Positions 30,951 through 44,200 of a DNA stretch of 64,000 nt are shown here, in pieces; the stretch's first letter is position 1; every line of letters starts with the position of its first letter. The DNA comes from Owenia fusiformis (lineage: Eukaryota > Annelida > Polychaeta > Sabellida > Oweniidae), in assembly GCA_903813345.2 (NCBI GenBank), contig CAIIXF020000001.1, positions 20,481,915-20,545,914 on the forward strand. The letters are read 5' to 3'. The position numbers and the translations under genes were made by a program. The notes under the pieces were generated by a model, which was not told where the DNA came from, made no database searches, and saw only the letters and a program-made list of their open reading frames with translations.

Positions 30951-31186
30951 TAAGTCTTGCAATAGATAGCATGTGTAATACACTGATCACTTCCTGTGTG
31001 TTTTGAAAGATTTTGTGAGGTAAGAAGACCAAAACTTGCAATTCAAATTGTGAAGTGAATAAATGGCGGCTGGTTGATTTCAAATCTTATGATCATGAGA
31101 TGCCTCAGGAGTAGATAACTGGGCCAGACTTACTCACTTCGAGAGCCATGTTAGATTTTGAAACTTATGGCTCTCAAACGGAGAAG

Positions 31187-31690
31187 TGAACAGCTGATCA
31201 ATAGTGACCTTTGAAATCGAATTAAGTCGATCCGCGGCTTACTTTTGGTCTCTAACTGTGTCTTACATCAGTATCATCAATCCGTGTAAGTATTGGAGCG
31301 CTGGAGTACTTCTTTTTCGATCAAGACTTGTAAATTGTTCATCGAGTGAAAGTTTTTTAGACCTATTTCCAATATGGCGGTTTGCTAGGTGCGAGATACG
31401 CAACGAACGAAATGAATTTTGAGAATTAGTTAGGTTCGGACAACCTCCGGAGATTTACGAAAATGTCCGAGCAGAAACCGCCATATTGGAATTTGGCAGT
31501 AAAACGATTCACTCGACTAACATATTACAAGTCTTGATCGAAAAAGAAGTACTCCAGCGCTACAATACTTACACGGATTGATGATACTGATGTAAGACAC
31601 AGTTAGAGACCAAAAGTAAGCCGCGGATCGACTTAATTCGATTTCAAAGGTCACGATCATTGAGCTGTCCAAATGCTCCGTGGGAAAGCT
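31187..31690. repeat. Long inverted repeat, arms about 190 bp
   Basis: The left arm (about 31187-31385, containing 'gtgacctttgaaatcgaatt' and 'caatatggcggttt') recurs inverted at about 31478-31690 with roughly 90 bp between. Identity is high over 'cgatccgcggcttacttttg'. It lies between the GART and BMT2 starts. Both arms carry an ATGGCGG-like word. No target duplication was seen, so I leave it as a repeat. Confidence 0.75.
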
Positions 31691-32145
31691 ATTATATCAA
31701 AATCCAAATAGCTTTCGCAGGAAGTAAGGCCAGACGGGTTTGGTTAGGACATTGGGTAATGTTGCTGTTGTGTTGAAGAGAAAGAAGTTGTACGCACGGT
31801 TCAAGCAATGAATCTATACATCAGTCTCTAAGTGATGCATACAGTGTCACAGTTGAGAAATCATTTATATGCATTTTTACTGACATATATGTAATCGATG
31901 CAGATAAAACAGCGATAAGGAAATAACGTAAACAAAAAATGAAAAACTCACATGGACTTTCAGCTTCCGGTGAACAGGAGTGAATAATAAATGACAAAAA
32001 GACAAGATTTTAAACATTTCTATATGATTTGGATCATAAGATATTTATGAATTTTTTAATATAAAGAATATTTATTACAGAAATTACTTATTCAAAATCT
32101 AATCAATCTTTTAATCCACACTATTTGTTATTATGCATTCACATC
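31691..32145. other. BMT2 upstream region
   Basis: AT-rich sequence before the BMT2 start. No repeat end or exon recognised. Any core promoter of BMT2 should lie in its right part. Confidence 0.4.
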
Positions 32146-32192
32146 CAAAGATGGCGGCGCCCAATTTTTTTGAAAACTTTTCATTTCTCTAA
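32146..32192 (+). promoter_or_regulatory. YY1-like ATGGCGGC motif and short upstream ORF of BMT2
   Basis: The word ccaaagatggcggcgcc, 60 bases before the BMT2 start, matches the AAnATGGCGGC element that marks transcription starts of many animal housekeeping genes. Its ATG (32151) opens a 13-codon frame, beginning M-A-A-P, that stops at TAA 32190-32192, 19 bases before the main ATG. If transcription starts at or before the motif, the frame would be a translated leader; if it starts within the motif, it would not. Confidence 0.5.
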
Positions 32193-32211
32193 AAATAATC
32201 TCGAATTAAAG

Positions 32212-35200
32212 ATGCCATCTGGATCATCAGCCAAAAAGAAAAAATCGAAGAGGAAACATGCATCGCGGAGACCAGTGACATATGTCAAGTAAGTTCAAAT
32301 TATTTATTTGTGTCTTGATTTCAGCATGGATCACAAATTATAAATCGATGGGGAGGTAGTCATATAAATCCGACCATCGTATGCTTTATTTGTCATTATT
32401 TTTTGATAATTTGGATATTTATTTTTTGTTATTTTCTTGCATACTAAGGTCGTACACACTTCCCGGTTGTAAATTGCAGGCCTGTCAACTTGGGGACACC
32501 TAACATGAGTGACTTGCAAATGTTGAACACCTTTGTTCAAATTTTGGACACCTTGGTCCAAATCTGAACATCTTGGCCACAATTTGAGCACCTTGTTTTC
32601 AATTTTATTGCATTTAATCAAATTTTGGACACCTCAATTTTTCGCGTTCGCTACGCTCGCGATATCGTCAACGGGGGGGGGGGGGGGGGTAGGTACGAAA
32701 ATTTCCAATTAACATGCGTGACACATACGGGATTCGCGTGACAAATCCGAACAAATTGCGTTCGGTTTTTTCCCACGTTCGTATTTTTACCGTATCGTCA
32801 ACATATTTTGAAAAATTTTCTACAGAAATATTTTTGCGTGACAATTACCAGGTAAAATGCATATTTGCGTGACATTTTCTGTCACGCAAAAAAAACTGGC
32901 GTGACTTCAAATTCTTCAGCAAATGCGTGACAAATACGCAAATTGCGGGACAGTTGACAGGCCTGAAATTGAGGGAAATGCTTTCCTGGCCTGTTTAGGC
33001 AACCAAAATCACACAAATTATGTATTAGAATATGCTCTTCATCGATAATGTATTTAATCCTACCTTACACACGTCAAACGCTTGATAATTGAAGAAGTAT
33101 AAGAATTTTTCTGGAAACAATTTTTTTCCCCATGTGTAGATGCATTCTGGGTAATGATTGTGTAAAAGTAAAACTCTAGGTGAAGCGAAAAAACGAAATT
33201 ACAATAAATAACAGCAGCCATATTGAGATCGAGATTTCAACTCGAAAGTTTATCATCGTCTTATGACAATTGAATCGCCTTCTCAGACACCAAGGAGGGT
33301 GAAGAAACCGAAAACAGATATGTTGGTAATAAATAATTACGATTTCGTTTTGGTTGCATGGTTTCACATTTAGACAGTATTCAGTGACCTTGAGTGACCT
33401 TGAGAACCATATTGGAAATTGGTTCAAACATATACGAAAATGATTACATTTCTTCAATTATCAAGTATTTCCTGTGTTTAAGGTAAGAGTTAATACATTC
33501 TAGTTGAAGCATTGGATCCATTATCTTATCTGTGTAACTCTTGTTGAACATAGAGGGCAGAAAAGCATTTACCGCAATATACAGGGCTTAATATCCTCGA
33601 CGCAAATGTTGAAAACAAAAATAAAAAACAAATATCCAAATCGTCAAAAAGAAACGTGAAACAACAACATTAAGTCGAGTTCACTTGACTAATGGGGAGG
33701 ATACCATGGCACAAAAGCCCCCCCCCCCCAAACAAACAAAAAATTCTACCATCTTTGATTGAAAGTAGAAGCTGAAATCACAGCCCCATCTAGCTGCATA
33801 CGCACCTGTATATCAGAGCCACAGTATTTTTGACAACTCTGATTGTGAAAAATAAGGAAATATCTGCCCTGTCCACAGTCAGCACTATCAATGGTATATT
33901 CTAAAAATATAGGGAATATAATAGAGAAAAGTCCATAAGGCGTTTGTGACAAAATTTCCCGGAAGTGTTATATTTCCATTTATCGTTCAAACTGAGACAT
34001 TTATGCTAATAATTCGACGTGTATATGATTCTTACATACCCAATACGATCAAAAATGTTACTAACATACCAAATGAAAGGTGATTTCCTGGTCAAACTTG
34101 CAAAAGTTGGTCCAAACTCGCACTTGAACCGAATATTTACCGGAAGTGTTTATATTTCCATTTGGGTGTCACTACGGTAAATCATTGAAAAATATTGAAA
34201 AATCACAAAATTCAGGTTCTGGGATACATATCGCCATTTTCGAACGAATTAGCCCATACAAGAACTATATTTCTGCGTTCCCCTATACATGACCTTCATC
34301 TTGACCATATATTTAACATAGGGTTTGCGTCTTGATTTTTAAATATCACTACGCCAACACAGGGACTCATTTTTAGGTAAAATCCCTGCTTCACCGATGA
34401 AAATTAACGAATAAAGTAGTTCAAGTTTACGGGACTATATTCTTGCGATTTTTTTCTAAAAATGGCACATTTAGAAAGTAATTGGCCTCAGCTTTACATA
34501 CATACCTCAAATGGCCACATTGCATACACTTAAACCTACTATACACACCATTGAAGTTTCATGGCTTCGTTTTTAAAGTATTAAAAAACACTACCCGGAA
34601 GTGGTATTTACCGTAGTAACACCTTAATATCCAAAAATGGGAAAATTTTACTATGATAATTTTTGCTCATTCAGCATTTTTTCAAACAATTGAGTTATTT
34701 CATGCTCAAAACAGCTGCATTTTCAAACTTTTAACACATTTTCTACAAAATCTAGTCATATTTGGGGAAATAGGTGAGGGCTGAGTCTCTAAAAACTGGC
34801 CAAAATGACCTAAACTTGGGTTATCAACTTCAGAGATCTCATGCAAAAAATTTAGACGCAAAATCCCCGAGATTATTTCATTTTGAAATCATACACAGAA
34901 TGTACTGAAACGTATGTTGTTAAATGCAAATATTTTGAGTCAAATGTGGTCCCCATGTGCAAAATTTGCCCTTTTTCTCCCCCTTTACGCCAGTTAGGCC
35001 CCAGTGTACTGTGACATCATACTCATACCATTGCTACAATGTAGCAATTTACAAATTAATCATGATTACTCTTCCTGTGATACACCTGTGGTAGTTAAAC
35101 ACTGTTTATTCCCCAGTGTGTTGATTGATTACATGCCAGCTTACTTAGTTACTTACTAAGTACGCAATAACCACCATCAAAGACCTGCCGGCACCTATTT

Positions 35201-38200
35201 ATTTTCGGGTTGGTAATGGAATTTTACAAGGGCAATACGAGAAGAATTCAATTTTTCATTATTTAATGATAATTGCGGTAGATTTTACGGTAGTTTGAAC
35301 AAGAATACTGTTAATTCAAGCAGAAATATGGTAGATTTTCAAATATTTACGGTATATTTTACGGCCGTTCTTATAGAAAAAATCTAATTATAATAAAATA
35401 TTTTATGGTAGATTTTGGTAGAATTACAGTAGATTTTTTCGGTTGTTTTACAAGAAAAAACAGTAATTTTTTACGGTATTTATATTATTTTTTATGGTAG
35501 ATGCCGGTAAAAATACGGTAGGTTGGCAGGTATGAGTTACCATTGCAACCGTGGAAATGGGTAAAAATGAGAGCAAAAAACACCCAGACCCGCCATAATG
35601 GCACTAATTTTCAAAATATTTCGAGACATACACATTTTCTTAAACTTTGATATCGTCTAGAACACTTCTAGACAACAAAAATATCAAAAATGGGGGGAAG
35701 GCAGGGTCGGATCTGAGAACCAACAAGGAGGGGGGGGGGGCCAAATTTCAGGTCAGAAAAAAATTTGGGGCCCCTGAAACCAAAAAGTGGGCCCAAATTT
35801 TGAGGCCCATTTTCTTCAAAATTTGGCCTGAAATTAAAAAATAAGGCCTTAAAAGGCCCAGTTATGACCAAAAAGGCCCACTATTTGGGGCCTTAAGGCC
35901 TTTTTGGCCCAAAAAATTTTTGAGCCCAATTTTTTTTTCTGGGCCCACCCAAGGGGGGGGGGGGCGGGCCCCCAGCCCCCCCCTCCTAATCCGCCAGTGG
36001 AAGGTTTATCACTTCAATTATTTTCAAGCCTTGGTCAAAGTAAAACTACGAAAAAAGCACTCATTTTCACTTTAGAATCACCTATTATCGCCCAAATGGC
36101 TATATGTTGTCAAGGTCGCCATGTTAAAAGTAGAATTAGAATGCTCTTCAGACAATGTTTGATAGCTTTCCTTTATCACGGAACAAAGACCTTTGCACTG
36201 GTATGCCCATTTCCATGAGATAATGCACGTGAAAGAGGAACAGTGTCTTTAAATGTCATCAAAACTTTTTCGCACTACTTTTGGTGTAATAATACCATCT
36301 GATTGATTGTTGGTGTAAACAACGAGTCGGGTTAATCTGCACGAGGTTCGGTTTTTCATTAAGGGAAGTACTTTATTCCCATGATTCAAAGTGCTTTTCT
36401 GCCATTGGTTCGGTTTAAGTTTGTACAACAAACGTCCACGAATCCAGGGCAGGTTGACATTATATCATTACATTTGTTTTGGGTGTATAGTTTTTGTTTT
36501 GACAATAAACAAAAAAAATCCCGCAATATATGGTGCATCATGGGTAGGACACGCTGTGAAATATGAACGTAAGTGACATCTATGTCAAATTAAATGTTCC
36601 TACAAAGTTATTAATCGCGCATGCGTCATGATAACTTAAACCAATCATATTACTGGGTTTAATGCGCACGCGCCATAAACCGAATACTTTCCCGGGATTC
36701 GGGCTTTAGGATACGAATTTACACTGACCGATTGCAAACGAGATTTAGCGAGATGAAGCGGTTGTGAAACCAAGATGGCAGAAAGTTTGTGAACTTCTAG
36801 TATTATTATATCTTACGGTAGAGTATACCATTGATAGTGCTGACTTTGGCCCTGTCAACCCACAGGAACCTGTATCAACACCTGACAGTGACATTTATTG
36901 GTGACCAAACCCCGGAAATATCACTTTATCTTTTAAAAAGGAGCTCCTCGATCAGACGGAAAATCTACCAACCCATTTTTAAATTTTTGAATTTTTAAAA
37001 GTTACAAAATTGTTATTTTTCTTTGCCTGTGAGCCTTCATATTTTCCCCGTTTGTTAAAAACATATCAAAAGACTAAAATTTAGCATAAAATTTGATTCA
37101 CTGACGATTGATTATGATAATTTGATGACTATAGTTGGTCGACTTTTCGTATGACTCTATAACGGTTGTGGCTCAAAATTTTCAAAATTTCATTACTCAC
37201 CTTTCGTTCGTTTATCGCTAGTTTCGGCACAAACAACAATCTGACAATTGCAGAGATACTTCATCCACTTCTTTGGAATGTATTTGCAACTGAATTTCCA
37301 TGTTTTACTTCATTTGAACCGTGCAATTTGCAATGTATCCATATCTGGTGCTAGATTTAAAAATATATTCAATTAAACGAAAACGAGGCTGACCCCGAGG
37401 ACGACCTATTTGGTTCAGAAGAAAAAGTTAAGTCAAGTCACAAAAGTACTCAGATCTCAATATATTCATATTTTAAAATTCTAATTGATCGAGCTTTCTG
37501 ATCGAGTTGTGTTTCAAGAAATAACTCATCATCCGGAGTGTGAAATATCCAATAGAAACTAGTGATATAGAGACGAAAACTGAGCACTAAATTGAATTTT
37601 TTTGACGGGTAACTTCGACAGCCTCGTTTTCATTTATTTGAAAATATTTTTAAATTTACCCCCAGATACAAAAACATTGCAGATTTATACCGTTCAACCG
37701 AAGTAAAACATGGAAATTCAGTCGCAAATACATTCCAAAGACGATCTCTGCAATTTTCAGATTGTTGTTTATGCCTAAAATAGCGATAAACGAACGAAAG
37801 GTGAGGAATGAAATTTTGAAATGTTTGAGCCACAACCGTTATAGTGTCGTACGAAAAGTCGACCAACTTCAGTCATCAAATTATCATAATCAATCGACAG
37901 TGAATTGAATTTTATGCTAAATTCTCGTCTTTGGATATGTTTTCAACAAACAGGAAAAACATGAAGGCTCACAGGCAATGAAAAATAACAATATTGTAAC
38001 TTTTAAAAAAGGGTTTGTGATTTTCCAGTGATTGTTACTCTCCTTGTACATGTTGTATAAGAGATTTATTCCCAGGGTTCTGTCACCAATAGATGTCACT
38101 GTAACTGTCAGGTGTTGATACAGGTTCCTGTGTGTCAACCCTGGAGTCTGCGCATTATACCGAAACCGATTATACTGATGCGCATTATACCGAAACCTAT

Positions 38201-41200
38201 TATACCGACACGCATTGTACCGAAACCCATTATACCGACGCAGAAGGCGTTATACTGAATGCCATAATACCTGAGACCATCATAAAATTATGTCTCAGAT
38301 AATACCGACGCACATTGTAAAGTTTTCCTGCGTGTAACTATCTGCGTGTAACCTTAAGAGTCAATGCAAACGCAACTTAATTGATAAACAAATTAGCCAT
38401 CGAACACATTTTTAAAGTTTGGAGTAAAATATGAGACAGCTTTTAAGTTTTATTATAATTGACGTCTGATTTAGAACAATCCTCGAAAATGGAAGCCAAT
38501 TAAAAAAAGTTGCCGCCACAATTCTAACATTTATTCCGCGGTGTCTATAGCCTTTAATTCAAGGATCCAGAAAAACGGGATAAAAATGTAAAAAAGAAAA
38601 TACAGTGAAATGAATTGAAATTAAATGTAACGCATTGTGTAATAGATGATGAAATATTTTCACGTACTGACAACATTACATATATTTTTATGATTTGAAA
38701 TACCTAGCCAATAGCCATTTAAACACTCAACGCACCATTGGGAAACTTATCTTGTCTTCTTTAATCTTCTTTCTAACAGAAGTGAATCAACCATTACACA
38801 TTGAACTTTATTAATAGATGATTAAACTTTTTTTGCTGACTGACAATATTACATATGATTTGAAATAGCGAGCCACCTGTACATCAAACCATTGGAAAGC
38901 TTATTTAGTGTTCTTTAATCTCATTCATAACAAAATCAAATCAAATGTTCAGGGACTGGGAAATTAAGTGTTACGCACAGAAGTTTAATAATAAATCACA
39001 AAATATCTTCGCAAGCTATCAGCATTAAGTACATCTTTTGTTTATTATATTGCTATTTGCTGGAAAAATCACGCATCAATGTTGCGTGTATGATAAAATG
39101 TCATGCACGTCACACATTATGTTGATATTTGAAAAAATCTGCTTTTTATAAAACGTCGATATAGTAAAAAAATGAACGCTAAAAAAAGCGAAAGCATTCC
39201 GTTTGGACTTTTTACTAGAATTACGTATATGTCACACATTTGGTTCAAAAAGTGTGTACAGTAATATTTTAAATGTTTGGAACTACTTTTTTTGTATATG
39301 TCACATATTTGATTTGAAATTACATTGTTACTTACTTACTTTGTTACATTGTAAAACTCAGCCGAACGTGACACTGATGGCAGTAATCTCAGGTAAGTAG
39401 ATATAAAAAAATCTTACCGCTTGTCGAGTTAGAATTCAGTCTGTTACCAGGCCCCTAGCCAGGGGGGTTTGAGGGGTCTGGTCAGATGGTCTGGTACTTG
39501 CATCCCTCAACATTGGCCACACCAATTAAGGTGCCAGGGTTTTTATTAAGAAATTTACACCAAACAGGAAATGGAAAAACATGTGAATTTTTGATTTTTA
39601 TGTCACCACCAACTGAAAAGTGGTGACATATTGTTATGGTCTCCATTTTTTTGACAACAGTTGGTGGTTTGCGATCGTTGTTTAGCGATCGGCATCTGTA
39701 ACAAATTATTACAACTTCCAATAACTTAACTAATACTGTTTATGTTTAAGATTTGATCTTCAATGGCCTTGTCAATGTCTAAATAGGTCAAAAGGGTCTT
39801 TTTTCAACTTGCTTCAAATTGACCGATTTTTTTCCAGAATCATCTACAAGTTATCAGATGTTCAAATCTGAGATTTGACCTTCAATTACCTTCTCATTCA
39901 ATGTCACAAAAGGTCAAAAATGTATTTTTTCAACTTGCTTCAAATTGACCAATTTTTTTTTTAAATCATCTATAAAATCTCAAAAGTTCAAATCTGGCTA
40001 TAGATTTGACTTCAATGACATTCTCAAGGTCAAAAAGGTATTTTTTTTTCATCTTGCTTCAAATTGACAAATTTTTTCAAAATCATCTACAAGTTCTCAA
40101 AAGTTCAACTCTGGCTTAGATTTGAGATTTCACTTTCAATGACCTTCTCCAAATTGATCAATTTATTTTTTCAAAATCATCTACAAGTTTTCAGAAATTC
40201 AAAGCTAACTCATGATATCTAGGTGGTGACATTTTGTCATGTTAATGCCTTGTTTTTAACTGAGATAACATAGTTCCGCTTTGCAAGGTTGCCTTCGAAT
40301 GGCTTCCTTATCTGATTGTTTGACGGTAAGTGATGACCTTTAGGCAGTTTTACAACTCCCATATATCATTAACATGACCAGATCACATTGGTCATTGGTC
40401 ATGGTCATGGTCAGAATGACCCTTAACATGATGTACTAGCATTTTCAGCCCTCTGAAAATGTGACTGAAAAATTTGTTAAAAGATGGACTTTTGGAAAGG
40501 TCACCGCACAGAATCTTTTGAATTTTTCAAAAAATGAGCCCAACATGCAGTTGCTTAAAAAGATAGGAGCTTTGCAGCTTTGAATTTGTTCCTAGAAATA
40601 GAGAAAATGAAAAAAAACTGTTTTGAAAAGTGATCCATTTTCCTTTTTATGACCACATCTTTTTGTATCAGAATGATTTTTCAAAATTTCAAAGCTCCTA
40701 TCATTTGGAGCAAAAATCCAAATGTTTTGTTGAGAGACATTTCCGAAAGGCCAAAGGGTCACAAAGGCATGGTTAGATTTTGCATTTAACTGTTACCACC
40801 AGAAGTGCTGACATATTGTTATAGTCTCCAACTTTTGGTGGACGGTGTTCGCCAGTCAGCATTACATGTTAGGCAACTGTAACAAATTACAAGGTGGCAT
40901 TATTTTGTCATGTTAATGCCTTGTCATATGTATTGATTAAAGGATTAAACTAAACAATCACTTATAGTACTCTGAGATTTTAGTGATCAATTCTTATGTA
41001 GCATTCAACAAAAATTTCTGAGTTTTGTTACCAGAATAAGAATAGCTGCTGCCCCGGCTCTGATCTAAGTTAAAACATTGATAGTCCCAACTCATCAGAG
41101 CCAGGGCAGCCCATCTAAGCTCCATCTGTCCTGTAGATCAAACTAATGGTATATGGTATTGTGTATTTCAGACAGAACAAGAAAGCTCATAGTGAAGTGA

Positions 41201-44200
41201 TATCAACCTTACACAACTTGAACAAGGCAATTGAGTCTACCAAGGCAAATCCAAGTCTCACAAAGGCAGAGAAAGAAGCTCACATTAAAGAGCTACAGAA
41301 GGATGTTGAAGAGGTAGTTACTATTTTTACAAATGTATCAATTAACAATAAAACACCAGGGGATAGGAATTTTTTAACATACTTTTAAAATAATATTTTA
41401 TAATGCAAGTCATCAAGACAATACACTACTGGAGCATGTTGGAATCTTCAGAAACTTAAAGGAACATTCTTTGCTAGACTATTTCTCTCCTGATATGGTA
41501 GCTACAATCATATATATACTTTACATATTTAGCAAAACACGGGAAAATGTTTTCATATGGTCAATATTGATCATTTAAAAATGTAGTACTCATTCCCAGT
41601 AAGCTGCCATCTTTTCAGATTTCTTTCAGGAAGTGATGTCATCGACTCTCACCTGTCATAACCTTGTCTATTACAGTATAGGAAAGAAGTACAAAATCAC
41701 TTCTAAACAAGAAGCCCTTATCTTCTGTGTAAAAATATTTTCAGGAGTTGTCAACTTAGAACTAAAGAAGAGATCATCAAAAGGATTTTAATCATAGACC
41801 AAATTGAAAAAAAATATTCAGCTGGTTTATTAATTCTAATAGCTCCTTACCTAATGTTATATGCAAAGTTGAGAGTCGATGACATCACTTCCTGAGTAAA
41901 ATTTTAAAAGATGGCAGCTTACTGGAATTGAGCACTACATTTTTAGTGATCAATATTGACCATTTCAAAACATTTTCCTGTTTTTTGATAAACTTGCAAA
42001 GTATGTATTATACAAATAGTGACTGCCATTGAGGACAATAGTGTAAATTATTTCCCCGAGGGAATATCCTCTACAATGTACTATTGTAGAGGATATTCCC
42101 AAGGAGAAATCATTTACACTATTGCTCGAAATTAGGCAGTCACTATTTGTTTTATTATATACCCTATACTGACTCTTGTCCCGTTTCCTCTGCGAAGGCC
42201 AAAAAGGCTTAGAAAGCCCCCTCCCCGGGTCCATTGTTAGCATTATAAGCTGTGACGTCATCAGATGCTCAACAGAAATTTTTGCCTCTGAGACTCTCAC
42301 TTGACAAATTCAATCGCGTTTAACATGCGGAATAGATTATCATAGCACTTGAAATTACACAGACGTATTGAGCTTAGGGAACTTTATACGCGTTGCTTAT
42401 ATTGTATCGTTCACGCACGTCTGTCATGGTGAACGGAGTTGATTTGTGTTTGTGCTCATCCTCCATTTTTCTGTTTTTCGTCTGTGCAGTGATGATGCGC
42501 AGACGTTTCCAAGGGTAATAGAAGTTGCAATCGTGACGTCAGCGGGCAATAGTTCAAATGTATATTCCCGCTGACGTCACATTTGAGGGAATATAACTTT
42601 CCGAGGGAAATAGTAAATCCATTTCAGAACATGTGACTAGGTATTGACCAATCAGGATTAGTGTTACATATTGGGTATATAATAAATGGTTATAGCTACC
42701 ATATTAGGAGAGAGATGGTCTGGCAAGGAATACCCCTTTAACAATGTGGGGGACCTTTGTGAAACTGGAATCTGAAGTTCTTCGCCTCATGAGAAGTTAT
42801 TGGACTTCTCGTGGCATATGGGACATTGCCCTATTGCAAGGAATGCCTTAGGGCTGGTCATCTGGTCATTACCAGGTTACTTTTAATAATGAACAGTTGA
42901 TTTTTTATTTACACAAGGTAAAATAAAATAGAATTGCAACTGGTTTGTGGTGCCATTTAAACCAGCAGCTCTCAGATCCTTGGGGCATACATTGGTGTAA
43001 GTTGGGCTTAACTTGGTTAATATCCATTAAATCTTTAACAAGTCCAAGTACTATATAAATCATCATCCTATTCAGTGATCTACCCAGGATTTTTTCTCAG
43101 GTGGGTGCAAGATTCTCATTTTCACAATTAAGACCAAAATTGGTCAAAATATGCCAGTTTTACTCATTTTCAAGTGTGTGCAAATGAATTTTGAGGTGGG
43201 TGCATGCCTGTTTTCAAAATCTCAGGTGGGTGCTGCGCCCACTTGGTTTAATGCTTGGGAGATCACTGCTATTGTTCATCAACAAGTGCCTTTATTGAAT
43301 CATCATTAAGTACGAACTCCTGTGCAGTGATATATCACTGCGGCGGGCAGGTATCTCATCGTAAGCATGGTAACTTCGTAATAAACAACTGACGTGATTG
43401 GTTTTAGTCCCATGCTCAGGTCGCGTGATTGTAAAATGTAGACAATTTCATTGGTTGAATTGCGCGTATTAACTAATAAACAACACGTGCGGTAAACTAT
43501 TATCAACAAATCTTTTACTCAGAATTCCTTCCGCGGTGATTTCTTCTCATATTTCAATAATTTTGAAATATTTTGACAAAATAATGATTGATGAACATAA
43601 AAGAACATATATTTTATAAGTTGTATGAAAATCAAGTACATCTGTGACTATCTTCTGGGACTATCTTCCCCAAATTTTGGGGATTCCATAATCTGCCCGC
43701 CGCAGTGTCTATACCGAGACACTGCATGGGAGTTCGCATTAAGTACTGTTGTTGTAGGCTGGGGGCATTGCAGTGTATCAAGTGGCCTCTAAGAGAGGAG
43801 AAAGCAAGCATGGGAGTTTCAACTCTGCAAAATGGGTTGTCAAGACACTGAAGAAACACAAAGTGAAACCTGCTTCAGTTGAGGTAAGAGTACTGGCATA
43901 TCATCTCAAGTGTTTAAACAATTAATACTATACATGTAGTAATGTGGTGATTAAGATGTTTTTATATCCAATTCTAGAAGCAGTTTTATGGTAGAGGAAA
44001 ATTTCAGAAAATGGTTGTTTGACATTACATTTAAAGGCACTTTACTTAAAGGCCCTATGTAAAGGGCCTAAGTCCATAGGTCTGATTAAAATTCAAAGTA
44101 TGCATAGAAAATGAAATTAACGGGTTTTGTAACATTTATTTGATCTATTTATTTATCTTAAGCAGCTTACCTTATTTTAATCTATCTATTGATCTATTTA

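Larger units (their letters stand above)
28385..30970. mobile_element. Foldback element with tandem-repeat arms (FB/TU-like), interrupted by a MITE
   Basis: The outer ends are inverted copies: left 28370-28475 (ctatctgttgcaagac, then 'gcctggcgtaaccgtc', 'aaggatcctgccatgac') and right about 30165-30970, ending gtcttgcaatagatag. Inside the left arm lies a 38-39 bp tandem array. A shorter inverted piece of the same array is at 29215-29325. Foldback elements with tandem repeats in their arms resemble Drosophila FB and sea-urchin TU elements. The Harbinger-like MITE at 30278-30950 splits the right terminus. The core contains a possible GART leader exon, so the extent of the mobile unit is uncertain. 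Confidence 0.5.
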
